Program-made: the position numbers and the translations under genes
Notes under the pieces: generated by a model
Database searches by the model: none
Seen by the model: the letters and a program-made list of their open reading frames with translations, nothing else
Told to the model about the DNA's origin: nothing
DNA from: Polynucleobacter hirudinilacicola
GTDB taxonomy: Bacteria; Pseudomonadota; Gammaproteobacteria; Burkholderiales; Burkholderiaceae
DNA: 64,000 nucleotides
Direction: 5' to 3'
NCBI RefSeq assembly: GCF_002192535.1
Contig: NZ_NAIA01000003.1
Location: forward strand, 651,954-715,953
Shown: positions 1-9,522 of the stretch, one piece after another
Numbering within the stretch: the stretch's first letter is position 1
Layout: each line of letters opens with the position of its first letter

Positions 1-621
1 GATGGTCCAGTAATTCAGAGATCATCAGAGCGCGCATTAACGCACGGCGTGACATTGCATGGTTGCTTAGAGATGGTTAAAGAGTTTCGCAAGAAAGATG
101 CCAACACACCAGTTGTCTTAATGGGCTATGCAAATCCTGTCGAGCAAATGGGAGCAGAGCGTTTTGCAACCGAAGCAAAAGCTGCTGGTGTTGATGGCGT
201 GCTGATAGTAGATTACCCGCCTGAAGAGTGTGTTGATTTTGCTGCATGTATGCGCGTTGCAGGCATTGATCCTATTTTCTTATTGGCGCCAACCTCATCA
301 CATGAGCGTATTCAAGAGGCTGCCAAAATTGCTTCAGGTTATATTTATTACGTTTCTATGCGGGGAGTTACAGGTGCATCTCACCTCAATACGCAAGATG
401 TGGCCAGCATTATTCCTAAGATCCGCGAGGAGACCGATATTCCAATCGCGGTTGGCTTTGGGATTAGCGATGCTGCTAGTGCTAAGGCAGTATCCCAAAG
501 CGCTGATGCTGTGGTGATTGGCAGCCGTATTATTCGCCTTTTGGAGGATGCACCCCCTGGGCAGGCAGTACAATCATTGGAAACCTTCATTCGTGAAATT
601 CGCGACGCATTGGATAGTTAA
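1..621 (+). CDS. trpA: Tryptophan synthase alpha chain, 5'-truncated by window edge
   Basis: Cleaves indole-3-glycerol phosphate to indole and glyceraldehyde 3-phosphate in the last step of tryptophan synthesis, in complex with TrpB. The open frame runs in from the left edge: the first visible residues DGPVIQRSS match the loop carrying catalytic Asp60 of the family, so roughly the first 60 residues, including the catalytic Glu, lie outside. The 206 visible residues carry the YANP stretch, the SMRGVTGAS phosphate-binding loop and the GFGIS segment near the C-terminus. It ends five bases before accD, in the trpA-accD-folC order common in proteobacteria. A GTG inside the frame is not the real start. 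Confidence 0.96.
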   Translation, partial: DGPVIQRSSERALTHGVTLHGCLEMVKEFRKKDANTPVVLMGYANPVEQMGAERFATEAKAAGVDGVLIVDYPPEECVDFAACMRVAGIDPIFLLAPTSSHERIQEAAKIASGYIYYVSMRGVTGASHLNTQDVASIIPKIREETDIPIAVGFGISDAASAKAVSQSADAVVIGSRIIRLLEDAPPGQAVQSLETFIREIRDALDS

Positions 622-626
622 AACTA

Positions 627-1514
627 ATGAGCTGGATAGATAAATTACTCCCACCCCAAATTCAACATACTGATCCTGCAAATCGCAAATCAGTGCCTGA
701 AGGGCTGTGGGTTAAGTGCCCGAGCTGTGAAACGGTTCTCTACAGCACAGATATCGAAGCGAACCTTTCGGTATGTCCAAAATGCAGTCATCACATGCGT
801 ATTGGAGCGCGTCAGCGTTTAGATAACTTGCTCGATTCAAAAGGCCGTTATGAAATCGGCGCAGATATCTATCCAACTGATCCACTGAAATTTAAAGATT
901 CCAAAAAATATCCAGACCGTATCAAAGAAGCAAACGATGCCTCTGGTGAATCAGAAGCTTTAATTGTGATGGGCGGAAAGATTGAAGCTATTCCAGTAGT
1001 AGTTGCTTGCTTTGAATTCCAGTACATGGGCGGTTCGATGGGTTCTGTAGTAGGGGAGCGCTTTGCCCGTGGAGCTCAAGAAGCGATTGATAAGAAATGC
1101 GCCTTCATCTGTGTCACTGCTACCGGTGGTGCGCGTATGCAAGAGAGTTTGTTATCTTTATTTCAGATGGCAAAGACCAACTCAATGTTGACCCTGCTGT
1201 CTAAAAAAGGCTTGCCCTATATCAGCGTATTAACTGATCCGACTATGGGCGGTATCTCTGCTAGTTTCGCCTTCATGGGCGATGTGGTGATGGCTGAACC
1301 AAAAGCCTTGATTGGTTTTGCTGGTCCACGCGTCATTGAACAAACGGTTCGTGAAAAATTACCAGAAGGATTTCAGCGTTCTGAGTTCTTAATGCAAAAG
1401 GGTGGTATCGACATGATTGTTGACCGTCGCCAAATGCGTGGTGAGATTGCGCGATTATTGGCGCTCTTGCAAAAACTTCCAGAGCCTGCGATTGCGGGTA
1501 GCGCAGCCGTTTAA
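627..1514 (+). CDS. accD: Acetyl-CoA carboxylase carboxyltransferase subunit beta
   Basis: Beta half of the carboxyltransferase that moves the carboxyl group from carboxybiotin to acetyl-CoA, giving malonyl-CoA for fatty-acid synthesis; it works with AccA. The 295 residues are of family length. A four-cysteine zinc ribbon (C31, C34, C50, C53) is followed by a crotonase-fold carboxyltransferase core with the glycine-rich segments [12 protein letters not shown] and [11 protein letters not shown]. It sits five bases behind trpA and just ahead of folC, so the three are probably co-transcribed. Confidence 0.97.
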   Translation: MSWIDKLLPPQIQHTDPANRKSVPEGLWVKCPSCETVLYSTDIEANLSVCPKCSHHMRIGARQRLDNLLDSKGRYEIGADIYPTDPLKFKDSKKYPDRIKEANDASGESEALIVMGGKIEAIPVVVACFEFQYMGGSMGSVVGERFARGAQEAIDKKCAFICVTATGGARMQESLLSLFQMAKTNSMLTLLSKKGLPYISVLTDPTMGGISASFAFMGDVVMAEPKALIGFAGPRVIEQTVREKLPEGFQRSEFLMQKGGIDMIVDRRQMRGEIARLLALLQKLPEPAIAGSAAV

Positions 1515-1518
1515 GCGC

Positions 1519-2844
1519 TTGAGCACAGCACATCAATCTCCGATTCTTTTTTCTAGCCTAGAGGCTTGGCTTAGTCACCTCGAAACAGCCCACCCGGTTG
1601 GTATCGATATGGGGCTTGAGCGTATTAATCGGGTTAAAGCCGCATTAGGTCTTCAGTTTGATTGCCCAGTAATTACCGTTGCTGGGACTAATGGCAAGGG
1701 CTCCACTTGCGCCTATCTCGAGAGTATTTTGTTAGCTTCTGGCTACCGAGTTGGCTGTCACACTTCACCACATTTACTAAAATTTAACGAGCGTGCTCGT
1801 GTAAATGGACAAGAGGTTAGTGATAACCTTTTGTTGGAGCATTTCACCGCTGTTGAAAATGCGCGCGTGAGTTTGGTGGATGCCCCAACGCTAACGTATT
1901 TTGAGTTCACCACTTTAGCCATCATGCATCTGTTCTCTAAAGCTAATTTAGATGCAGTAGTGCTAGAAGTTGGTATGGGTGGTCGCTTGGATGCTGTCAA
2001 TATTGTGGATGCCGATTGCGCCATCGTGACTAGTATTGATATTGATCACGTAGATTTCTTAGGTGGAACCCGAGAAGCGATTGGTCGGGAGAAGGCTGGC
2101 ATTTTCCGCCCCGGACATATTGCAGTGTGTGGTGATCCTGTCCCACCTCAGTCTTTAATTGACTATGCCCAAGAACTTGGCTGTGATCTTTGGTTGCAGG
2201 GACGCGACTATAACTTCCAAGGCGATAAACAGCAGTGGGGTTGGGCTGGTCGCAAGAGGCGTTTTAGCGGTCTTGGTTATCCTGCATTACGCGGCGCTAA
2301 TCAAATTCTCAATGCCTCGGCAGTGATTGCTGCTTTGATGGCACTTCATCAGCGCTTGCCCGTGAGCGCTCAAGATATTCGCAATGGCTTCGCCTTGGTT
2401 GAGTTGCCTGGCCGCTTTCAGGTGTTACCAGGACAGCCAACCGTAGTGCTAGATGTGGCCCACAACCCGCATGCGGCAGCTACCTTGGGTCAAGGCCTAG
2501 AGAAAATGGGTTACCACCCTTACACCTATGCCATCTTTGGAGCCATGGCGGACAAGGATATTGATGGGGTGATTAAGCCCTTGTTGGATATTGTGGATTT
2601 CTGGTTTTGTACGGATTTACCGACCCCGAGGGCAGCTAGCGCCTTGGCGCTCGCAAAGAGGCTTGAGGCCGCGGGCGTAAGGCCTCAAAACGGGGCTGAT
2701 GGCGGTATTGAATGCTTTCCGGATCCTGCTGCAGCCTATCAAAAAGCCCTATCAAAAGCGGGTGAGGGTGATAGAATTGTGACCTTCGGATCCTTCTATA
2801 CCGTTGCAGGCGTAATGACTTACCGAAACAACCAGGCCCATTGA
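1519..2844 (+). CDS. folC: Bifunctional folylpolyglutamate/dihydrofolate synthase
   Basis: Adds glutamate to dihydropteroate or folates, an ATP-dependent step of folate synthesis and retention in the cytoplasm. The P-loop VAGTNGKGST is followed by the Mur-ligase-like central domain (EVGMGGRLDAVN, SIDIDHVDFLG) and the C-terminal domain with LDVAHNPHAA. The frame is open back into accD, but no upstream ATG fits. A TTG four bases after the accD stop gives 441 residues, close to the family size, and is my choice of start; a start inside accD is possible. The stop is followed after three bases by the SPOR gene. Confidence 0.93.
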   Translation: MSTAHQSPILFSSLEAWLSHLETAHPVGIDMGLERINRVKAALGLQFDCPVITVAGTNGKGSTCAYLESILLASGYRVGCHTSPHLLKFNERARVNGQEVSDNLLLEHFTAVENARVSLVDAPTLTYFEFTTLAIMHLFSKANLDAVVLEVGMGGRLDAVNIVDADCAIVTSIDIDHVDFLGGTREAIGREKAGIFRPGHIAVCGDPVPPQSLIDYAQELGCDLWLQGRDYNFQGDKQQWGWAGRKRRFSGLGYPALRGANQILNASAVIAALMALHQRLPVSAQDIRNGFALVELPGRFQVLPGQPTVVLDVAHNPHAAATLGQGLEKMGYHPYTYAIFGAMADKDIDGVIKPLLDIVDFWFCTDLPTPRAASALALAKRLEAAGVRPQNGADGGIECFPDPAAAYQKALSKAGEGDRIVTFGSFYTVAGVMTYRNNQAH

Positions 2845-2847
2845 TCC

Positions 2848-3648
2848 ATGATTCGTTTACCGAGCTTCTTTAAGCGAAAAACACAGGCTGATGACCTTGA
2901 ATTAGGTTCAGTAGGGAGGCGCTCCGCTAAACGCGCTGCCCCCCGCAGTTTCCAGCGCGCTGCTGAAGCAGAAGAACTCGCTCTCACAGAAGATCCAGAA
3001 CAACAAAGAGCACGCCATCGATTGATTGGTGCTGCCGTATTAGTCCTCATCGCGGTAGTTGGCCTGCCGCGTGTTTTGGACAACAAACCGAAATCTTCAC
3101 CTAACGATATTGCTGTCAACATTGTTACTAGTCTGCCAATTCCTGGAACAGAAGCAAAGCCTGAAGAGAGGCCTAAAGCAGAGGTGGCGCCTGAACCAGT
3201 AAAAGAAGCCCCCAAAGTGGTTGCTGCTCCAGAACCAAAACCGGAAGTGAAGGCTGAAGTTAAGCCACCACCTGCACCGAATAAAGCGTCTGGATTAGGA
3301 TTGGCTGCTGGTGAGGAGGTCATCGTTGCCAATAATGCCAAGCCTAAAGTGGATGACGCCACCAAGCTTGCAAATACCAATTCGGACAACGGCTCCACAA
3401 ATGGTTCAGGAAAGTATGTCATTCAGATTGGCGCCTTTGCTTCTGAAGAGCGTGCCAAAGGTTGGATCGCAAAACTCAAAGATCAAAAGATTCCAAACTA
3501 TGTCTTAAATAAGACTGGTACGGATGGCGTCAAACTCTATGTTTTACGGGCTGGACCCTATACCGATAAAGATGCTGCAGAAGCAGCAGAGAAGAAAATT
3601 AAGGCGATGGGTCTCTCGCCAAGACTCGTCGAGACAGGTAAGCAGTAA
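2848..3648 (+). CDS. SPOR-domain inner-membrane protein (DedD/FtsN-like)
   Basis: Predicted cell-division protein that binds denuded septal peptidoglycan. A basic cytoplasmic N-terminus of about 55 residues precedes one membrane helix (about 56-72, AAVLVLIAVVGLP), then a long Pro/Lys/Glu/Ala-rich periplasmic linker, then a C-terminal SPOR domain (about 187-264) beginning YVIQIGAFASEERA. This topology and the position between folC and cvpA match DedD-type proteins. Its stop shares a base with the cvpA start (TAATG), so the two are likely translationally coupled. Confidence 0.88.
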   Translation: MIRLPSFFKRKTQADDLELGSVGRRSAKRAAPRSFQRAAEAEELALTEDPEQQRARHRLIGAAVLVLIAVVGLPRVLDNKPKSSPNDIAVNIVTSLPIPGTEAKPEERPKAEVAPEPVKEAPKVVAAPEPKPEVKAEVKPPPAPNKASGLGLAAGEEVIVANNAKPKVDDATKLANTNSDNGSTNGSGKYVIQIGAFASEERAKGWIAKLKDQKIPNYVLNKTGTDGVKLYVLRAGPYTDKDAAEAAEKKIKAMGLSPRLVETGKQ

Positions 3649-4214
3649 TGGAATACTTATCCACCTTAAAGCTAACATCGGTGGATTACTTCACCCTAGT
3701 TGTGCTCTTAGTATCTGCTTTGGTGGGCATCTCTCGCGGCCTTTTTAAAGAAGTGCTCGCGTTAGTATCTTGGTTTGTGGCCGCATGGGTTGCTTATCAC
3801 TATGCAAATTATCTTTCTACAGAATGGCTCTCAACATTTCATCTAGATGAATTACTCAGTCTAGGTTTGAGTTTTTTGATTCTCTTCATACTGACGCTGA
3901 TTGTTTGTGGATTGTGCGGCGGGGTAGTGCAAAAAATTATCTTGTCAGCGGGCTTGAGTTTGACAGATCGATTCTTGGGTCTAGTGTTTGGTTTGGCGCG
4001 CGGCGCTTTAGTTGTTGTGATCTTGGCAACTCTGGCAGCATTAACGCCAATTACGCAAAGTGTGGCCTGGAAAGAGGCCATTACAAGACCTGCTATGGAT
4101 ATGGCAACCGGTTTAATTAAAGGTTGGCTGCCAGCTGACTGGGCTAAGCAATTGGGTGAGGCAATGCCCAAAGTAACACCTACCATTACTCCTAAATTAA
4201 CAATAGGAATCTAG
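3648..4214 (+). CDS. cvpA: CvpA family membrane protein
   Basis: Small integral inner-membrane protein of the CvpA (colicin V production) family, whose biochemical role is not settled. Of 188 residues, about the first 125 form four hydrophobic helices, starting with DYFTLVVLLVSALVGISRG, the conserved first helix and its Arg-Gly end. The C-terminal third is an amphipathic tail ending in a Thr/Pro-rich stretch. It lies four bases before purF, and a cvpA-purF pair is a well-known operon in proteobacteria. Confidence 0.92.
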   Translation: MEYLSTLKLTSVDYFTLVVLLVSALVGISRGLFKEVLALVSWFVAAWVAYHYANYLSTEWLSTFHLDELLSLGLSFLILFILTLIVCGLCGGVVQKIILSAGLSLTDRFLGLVFGLARGALVVVILATLAALTPITQSVAWKEAITRPAMDMATGLIKGWLPADWAKQLGEAMPKVTPTITPKLTIGI

Positions 4215-4218
4215 AGAT

Positions 4219-5757
4219 ATGTGCGGCGTCGTCGGAACTATTTCCCACTCACCAGTCAATCAACTTCTCTATGACGCATTGTTGCTCCTGCAACACCGCG
4301 GACAAGATGCGGCTGGTATCGCAACCATGAACGGTAATTCGTTCACGATGCACAAGGCTAACGGTCTTGTACGCGACGTATTTAGAACGCGCAATATGCG
4401 TAGCTTAGTAGGTAATGCTGGTATCGGTCAGGTTCGTTATCCAACCGCTGGTTCAGCAAGTAGCGAAGAAGAGGCGCAACCTTTTTACGTCAGCGCACCA
4501 TACGGAATTGTTTTAGCTCACAACGGTAACCTGACAAATGCACCAAGCCTACGTGTTGAAATGGCTTACCGTGATCGCCGCCACATTAATACTAGTTCCG
4601 ATACTGAGGTGCTACTAAACGTCCTAGCGGACGAGCTCCAAAAAGAAACCAATAGCGTTGCCTTAGATGAGGGCGCTATGTTTAATGCAGTGACTGGAGT
4701 GACGGCCCGCGTAAAAGGTTCTTATGCGGTGGTATCTCTCATTGCTGGTTATGGTTTATTAGCCTTCCGCGATCCATTTGGTATTCGTCCTCTGTGTATT
4801 GGTCGTATTGATACACCGCAAGGTCCTGAATGGATGGTGACATCAGAGTCAGTAGCGCTGGAAGGTCTGGGCTTTACTTTTGTCCGCGATGTCAATCCTG
4901 GTGAAGCGATTTATATCGATTTAGATGGTAACTTCTACTCACGTCAATGCGTACCCAATGCCGTACTCACACCTTGCATCTTTGAGTATGTCTACATGGC
5001 GCGTCCAGACTCTACGATCGATGGAGTGACGGTTTATAACGTGCGTATGCGGATGGGTGATTACTTAGCTGAGAAGATTCGCAAAGAAACAAATGTCGAT
5101 GAGATCGATGTCGTTATGCCGATTCCGGATTCAAGTCGTCCTGCAGCAATGCAAGTAGCGAAAAATTTAGGCGTTGATTATCGCGAAGGCTTCTTTAAGA
5201 ACCGCTACATCGGCCGTACCTTTATCATGCCAGGCCAAGCTGTTCGCAAGAAATCTGTACGCCAAAAGCTCAATGCAATGCGCATTGAATTTAAAGACAA
5301 AACAGTATTGATTGTGGATGACTCTATCGTACGAGGCACCACCTCATTTGAGATTGTGCAAATGGCTCGTGAGTCTGGCGCCAAAAAAGTGATCTTTGCA
5401 TCAGCAGCGCCTCCGGTACGTTTTCCGAACGTATACGGTATTGATATGCCAACGCGTAGCGAGTTGGTTGCTTATGGCCGAACCGATGATGAAATTAACA
5501 AGATGATTGGTGCAGACCAATTAATCTATCAAAGCGTTGAGGATATGAAGCAGGCGGTTCGCGATATTAATCCTGCTATTCATCAATTTGAAGCCTCTTG
5601 TTTTGATGGGCATTACGTTACTGGCGATATCACCGAGTCTTACCTGGATGCCTTAGAGGCCGCCAGAAATACCTCGGCTGCAAAAGCAGATCGTCAGCGC
5701 GATTCGAGCGACTTTGCCCGCTCCCAGCTTCATCTGCATTTAGCCACCGAAGACTAA
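4219..5757 (+). CDS. purF: Amidophosphoribosyltransferase
   Basis: First committed step of purine synthesis: transfers the amide nitrogen of glutamine to PRPP to make phosphoribosylamine. The N-terminal nucleophile is Cys2 (MCGVVGTISH) of a class II glutamine amidotransferase domain (about 1-235). The phosphoribosyltransferase domain follows, with the PRPP loop VLIVDDSIVRGTTS near residues 363-376. The 512 residues are a normal length. The SD-like AGAGAT just upstream supports the ATG. A stem-loop without a U-tract follows the stop. Confidence 0.98.
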   Translation: MCGVVGTISHSPVNQLLYDALLLLQHRGQDAAGIATMNGNSFTMHKANGLVRDVFRTRNMRSLVGNAGIGQVRYPTAGSASSEEEAQPFYVSAPYGIVLAHNGNLTNAPSLRVEMAYRDRRHINTSSDTEVLLNVLADELQKETNSVALDEGAMFNAVTGVTARVKGSYAVVSLIAGYGLLAFRDPFGIRPLCIGRIDTPQGPEWMVTSESVALEGLGFTFVRDVNPGEAIYIDLDGNFYSRQCVPNAVLTPCIFEYVYMARPDSTIDGVTVYNVRMRMGDYLAEKIRKETNVDEIDVVMPIPDSSRPAAMQVAKNLGVDYREGFFKNRYIGRTFIMPGQAVRKKSVRQKLNAMRIEFKDKTVLIVDDSIVRGTTSFEIVQMARESGAKKVIFASAAPPVRFPNVYGIDMPTRSELVAYGRTDDEINKMIGADQLIYQSVEDMKQAVRDINPAIHQFEASCFDGHYVTGDITESYLDALEAARNTSAAKADRQRDSSDFARSQLHLHLATED

Positions 5758-5765
5758 AAAGCGAC

Positions 5766-5794
5766 AAGAATTTGCCTTCCACGAGGCAATTCTT
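5766..5794 (+). other. Stem-loop between purF and metZ
   Basis: An imperfect hairpin: arms AAGAATTTGCCT and AGGCAATTCTT with one bulged T and a six-base loop. It starts nine bases past the purF stop and ends before the metZ start. There is no T-run after it, so it is more likely an RNA processing or stability element, or a weak terminator, than a strong intrinsic terminator. I see no known methionine-linked riboswitch fold in the 60-base gap. Confidence 0.45.
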
Positions 5795-5817
5795 CAATTC
5801 GGTGTCAAAATAGCATT

Positions 5818-7026
5818 ATGAAAAGCAAAACCACACGCAAAAAACCAGATTTTTCTAAGCTGGCACTCGAAACCTTAGCGGTCCGTGCTGGTACTCGTCG
5901 CACAGCTGAATATCAAGAGCATTCAGAAGCGATGTTTTTGACTTCAAGTTTTTGTTTTGATAGCGCAGAATTAGCCGCTGATGGTTTTGCTCATGCGGAC
6001 CAAGGTTTTATCTACTCTCGCTTTACCAATCCAACGGTCAGCATGTTTCAAGATCGCTTGGCTGCCTTAGAGGGCGGTGAAGCCTGTATTGCAACTGCTT
6101 CGGGTATGTCCGCTATTTTGACAATGGCAATGGCCCACTTACAAGCAGGTGATCATGTGGTTTGCTCGCGCTCTGTGTTTGGTGCGACTGTTCAATTGTT
6201 TACTAATATCTTGGGTCGCTTTGGTATTACAACGACCTATGTTGATTTGGCTGATACCAAGTCATGGCAGGCCGCTGTTCAACCAAACACCAAGCTGTTT
6301 TATTTGGAAACCCCATCTAATCCACTGACTGAGATTGCCGATATCAAAGCGATTTCGAAGATTGCCCAGAAAGCGAAAGCTTTGTTTGCGGTAGATAATT
6401 GTTTCTGTACGCCAGCTCTACAAAAGCCTTTGGCTTTGGGTGCCGATGTCGTGATTCATTCGGCGACTAAGTATTTAGATGGCCAAGGTAGAGTGGTTGG
6501 TGGTGCGATTGTAGGTAGTAAAGATTTCATCATGGGCAAAGTATTCCCATACGTGCGCACTGCAGGCCCAACCCTCTCTGCCTTTAATGCTTGGGTATTC
6601 CTAAAAGGTTTGGAGACTTTAGAGCTTCGCATGAAGCAACAGAGTCAAAATGCGCTCGCCTTAGCCCAGTGGCTAGAGAAGCAGCCTGGAGTTGAACGTG
6701 TTTATCATCCAGGTCTAACATCCCATCCTCAGCATGCTTTAGCAAAACGTCAGCAAAAAGCGGGTGGTGCAATTGTGTCCTTCACATTGAAGGGCGGCAA
6801 AAAGGCTGCCTTCAAGCTGATTAACCAAACCAAGTTGTGCTCAATTACCGCAAACTTGGGTGATACACGCACAACGATTACTCATCCAGCGACGACTACC
6901 CATTGCCGGGTAACGCCTGAAGCTAGAAAAGCAGCTGGCATCACCGATGGCTTGGTACGTATTGCGGTTGGCCTTGAAAATATCAACGACCTCAAGAGCG
7001 ACCTCGTTGGCGGACTCAAAAAATAA
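5818..7026 (+). CDS. metZ: O-succinylhomoserine sulfhydrylase
   Basis: PLP enzyme of the Cys/Met metabolism family that makes homocysteine from O-succinylhomoserine and sulfide, a direct-sulfhydrylation route to methionine. The Schiff-base lysine is K218 in SATKYLDGQGR. The N-terminal ETLAVRAGTRR, the central LETPSNPLTEIADI and the C-terminal SITANLGDTRT are typical of MetZ. The 402 residues are of family length. The placement after purF matches betaproteobacteria. MetZ and cystathionine gamma-synthases are close relatives; gene context and the SITANLGD segment favour MetZ. Confidence 0.93.
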   Translation: MKSKTTRKKPDFSKLALETLAVRAGTRRTAEYQEHSEAMFLTSSFCFDSAELAADGFAHADQGFIYSRFTNPTVSMFQDRLAALEGGEACIATASGMSAILTMAMAHLQAGDHVVCSRSVFGATVQLFTNILGRFGITTTYVDLADTKSWQAAVQPNTKLFYLETPSNPLTEIADIKAISKIAQKAKALFAVDNCFCTPALQKPLALGADVVIHSATKYLDGQGRVVGGAIVGSKDFIMGKVFPYVRTAGPTLSAFNAWVFLKGLETLELRMKQQSQNALALAQWLEKQPGVERVYHPGLTSHPQHALAKRQQKAGGAIVSFTLKGGKKAAFKLINQTKLCSITANLGDTRTTITHPATTTHCRVTPEARKAAGITDGLVRIAVGLENINDLKSDLVGGLKK

Positions 7027-7048
7027 TCAAGTCCACCAAAGCCGACCT

Positions 7049-7666
7049 ATGGGCTTTTCTGACGCAACCCAGTTCTGGAATGAACGTTTTAATAAGGCAG
7101 AGTTCATCTTTGGCAAAGAGCCCAATGAATATCTTGTTGAGCAAACTCAAAAATACTTAAAGCCAGGCAGTAAGGTACTTTGTATTGCTGATGGTGAAGG
7201 GCGTAATGGCGTGTGGTTGGCCAAACAAGGGATGCAAGTTGTTGGCTTTGACGCATCGGATATTGCGCTCGCTAAAGCCAAGCAGTTTGCGCAAGAGAAT
7301 CAGGTTGACATTGAATATTCATTTTCAGATACCGATAGCTTTGATTGGCAAGACAACACATACGACGCTGTGATTGGAATCTTTATTCAGTTTGCTGATC
7401 CCTCGATGCGAGAGCGTATCTTTCAGCAAACCCATAAGGCTCTGAAGCCAGGCGGTATCTTCATATTGCAGGGCTATACGCCAAAGCAGCTGGTTTATAA
7501 AACAGGCGGACCATCCTTAATAGAGCACCTCTATACGGAAGAGCTTATTCAGGATCTAGCTAAGCAATTCCAAGTATTGGATTTATGTTGCTATGAAAAA
7601 GAGCTGAATGAAGGTGCAAGACATGCCGGCATGTCTGCTTTATTAGGTCTGGTGGCTAAGAAGTAA
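7049..7666 (+). CDS. Class I SAM-dependent methyltransferase
   Basis: A 205-residue Rossmann-fold methyltransferase with motif I VLCIADGEGRNGVWLAKQG near residues 45-63 and an acidic motif II end (VVGFDAS). The post-I region carries DAVIGIF, followed by LKPGGIFILQGY. The substrate is unknown; the sequence resembles small thiopurine/tellurite-type methyltransferases (TehB-like). The ATG chosen gives the natural N-terminus MGFSDATQFWNERF; the longer frame extends into metZ. Its last 11 bases overlap the end of convergent modC. Confidence 0.85.
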   Translation: MGFSDATQFWNERFNKAEFIFGKEPNEYLVEQTQKYLKPGSKVLCIADGEGRNGVWLAKQGMQVVGFDASDIALAKAKQFAQENQVDIEYSFSDTDSFDWQDNTYDAVIGIFIQFADPSMRERIFQQTHKALKPGGIFILQGYTPKQLVYKTGGPSLIEHLYTEELIQDLAKQFQVLDLCCYEKELNEGARHAGMSALLGLVAKK

Positions 7667-8762
7667 AGCGACGTGGATCGTTAATGGGGCGCAGCGGCAT
7701 GATATGAATTTTGTTGCCATCAATTTCTACATGAGTGTTTTTGCCTACCTCTAATTCCAGCCTTTTCAATTCTGCTGCAGAGGCTTCCCAGGTGATTTTA
7801 TGGCCACCATCATTTGTAAGTAGTTGAACTACTGCAATTTGACCTAAGGTACTAATTTGCTGAACCATAGCCTGAATGCTGCCAGCCACTTGACTGTGGT
7901 GCAGAGTTAATCCATCGGCGGGCACCACCCAGGCAACCGGAGTATCCGGTGGAATTTTGCCCTTATCAAGTACTTCAAACACATGACTGCTGTTATTCCA
8001 GCTCAACTTCCCAGCTTTAAAAACACCTTCAAACATATTGTTGATACCAACAAGCTCTGCAACTCTTGAGTTTCTCGGTTTCTGAAAGAGAACCTGTGGG
8101 GCTGCAGTTTGCAAGCCAATGCCTTGGTCTATAACGGTAATGTGATCAGCTAATAGGTCGGCTTCGCGCAAATCATGTGTCACCAGCAGAATGGGAATAT
8201 TGAGATCCTTACGCAGCTCCGCCAGAATTTTGTAAAGACTTTGGCGTGTAGGCGCATCAATGGCTGAAAATGGTTCATCAAGCAGCAAGGCATTAGGCTT
8301 TTTTACAAGGGCCCTCGCCAGCGCGACACGTTGCTGTTGCCCGCCTGAAAGTTGATGAGGCATACGCTGCGCAAGTTCTGCAATTCCCATGTGATTTAAC
8401 CAATCCGTTGCGATGGTTTGGCGCATTGCAAGTTCATGTCCAGAGTTTTGCAGAGGAATGCAGATGTTTTCAAGAGCAGTTAAATGCGGAAAGAGTGCAT
8501 ATTGCTGGAATAAGAATCCACAAGAGCGTTCTGCTGGGGAGAGTGATGTTGCGGTGCCTTGTAAATCATTGGCCTCAAACCAAATTTGATTGTCACACTC
8601 AATCTTTCCAAGGCTGGCATTGCTCAGGCCTGCAATGGTTCGTAAAACAGATGTTTTTCCACTTCCTGATGGGCCCACCAAAGCATGTAATTGTCCTGGA
8701 GCACATTCAATATTGATTTGCAGGGGATTTGGCAGTGTTTGCGAAACTTTAATTTTTAGCAT
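7656..8762 (-). CDS. modC: Molybdate ABC transporter ATP-binding protein
   Basis: ATPase of a molybdate importer. It has Walker A GPSGSGKTS near residues 32-40, signature LSGGQQQRVALARAL, Walker B LLLDEPFSAID and the H-loop LLVTHD. A C-terminal TOBE-like oxyanion-binding region (about 290-365, ending VEIDGNKIHIMPL) distinguishes ModC from generic ABC ATPases. Its ATG overlaps the modB stop by one base, indicating coupled translation. No modA lies beside the pair. The transporter gene pair diverges from the sox cluster, which encodes the molybdenum protein SoxC. Confidence 0.93.
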   Translation of the reverse strand: MLKIKVSQTLPNPLQINIECAPGQLHALVGPSGSGKTSVLRTIAGLSNASLGKIECDNQIWFEANDLQGTATSLSPAERSCGFLFQQYALFPHLTALENICIPLQNSGHELAMRQTIATDWLNHMGIAELAQRMPHQLSGGQQQRVALARALVKKPNALLLDEPFSAIDAPTRQSLYKILAELRKDLNIPILLVTHDLREADLLADHITVIDQGIGLQTAAPQVLFQKPRNSRVAELVGINNMFEGVFKAGKLSWNNSSHVFEVLDKGKIPPDTPVAWVVPADGLTLHHSQVAGSIQAMVQQISTLGQIAVVQLLTNDGGHKITWEASAAELKRLELEVGKNTHVEIDGNKIHIMPLRPINDPRRFTS

Positions 8763-9415
8763 TAGGCTCTCCGGCCTTTCCTGCGAGATGGATTTTGACC
8801 AAAGACCCCATAGGACACTGCAATTGCTATCAAGGATATGCCGAGCAGCAGTAGAGCAAGCGCCCCAGCTCCAGCAGTATCAAAACTTTGTACCTTGTCA
8901 TAAATAGCAATCGATACTGTTTTGGTTTCTCCTGGTATTGCACCACCCACCATGAGAACTACTCCGAATTCACCGAGGGTATGGGCAAAGGTCAGCACTG
9001 CTGCGCTAGTAATGCCACGCCAGGCCAATGGCAATTCAATCAAACGAAAGATCTGCCAATTCGATAACCCGCTTACTTGAGCAGCTTCAATAATTTCTGG
9101 ATTGATTGCTTCAAAAGCCCGCTGTATTGGCTGTATGGCAAACGGCAAATTGACGATGAGGGAGGCAATAAGAATGCCCGTAAATGAAAATACTAGCGGA
9201 ACACCCAAAAAGCTTTTGCCGCCCAAGCCAACCAGAAGGTAGTAGCCCAAAACCGTAGGGGGTAGAACGAGGGGTAGTGCTAAGCCAGCCTCTATCCAGG
9301 ATTTACCTTTACCCGCTTTTTGCAGGGAATGGGCCACCCAGACCCCAAAAGGAAGGATAAGGACGAGAGTCCACAAAGCAAGCTTTAATGAGAGAAGAAT
9401 GGCATCCATATCCAT
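8762..9415 (-). CDS. modB: Molybdate ABC transporter permease
   Basis: Inner-membrane permease of a molybdate importer; 217 residues with about five membrane helices. The EAA loop that docks to the ATPase is visible around INPEIIEAAQVSGLSNWQIFR (about residues 125-145), and the AHTLGEFGVVLMVGG segment is characteristic of ModB. Usually modA precedes modB; here the next gene upstream is a divergent ArsR-type regulator, so the binding protein must be elsewhere or absent. Confidence 0.93.
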   Translation of the reverse strand: MDMDAILLSLKLALWTLVLILPFGVWVAHSLQKAGKGKSWIEAGLALPLVLPPTVLGYYLLVGLGGKSFLGVPLVFSFTGILIASLIVNLPFAIQPIQRAFEAINPEIIEAAQVSGLSNWQIFRLIELPLAWRGITSAAVLTFAHTLGEFGVVLMVGGAIPGETKTVSIAIYDKVQSFDTAGAGALALLLLGISLIAIAVSYGVFGQNPSRRKGRRA

Positions 9416-9483
9416 GATTTGATTGTATCTGCTGATGTCCCTAGGGTATCTCTCTATATAAAACGATCTTGAATGTAGGTTAA

Positions 9484-9503
9484 ATATTCGTTTATACGCA
9501 TAT
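9484..9503. promoter_or_regulatory. Candidate operator of the ArsR-type regulator
   Basis: A 20-base imperfect palindrome (ATATTCGTTTATACGCATAT), 16 of 20 positions symmetric by hand, lies 20 bases before the regulator's ATG inside the 107-base divergent gap between modB and that gene. ArsR/SmtB repressors commonly bind such AT-rich palindromes near their own promoter. No convincing -35/-10 pair could be fixed by eye. Function is inferred from symmetry and position only. Confidence 0.4.
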
Positions 9504-9522
9504 ATTGATATAGATAGTCCAC

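Noticed and set aside
2820..3422. 200-codon open frame on the minus strand
   Set aside because: It lies opposite the SPOR protein gene; its Ser/Gly/Ala-rich translation is the antisense of the Pro/Lys/Ala linker and has no start context.
9416..9522. A modA gene or remnant between modB and the sox regulator
   Set aside because: The gap is 107 bases with no reading frame resembling a binding protein.
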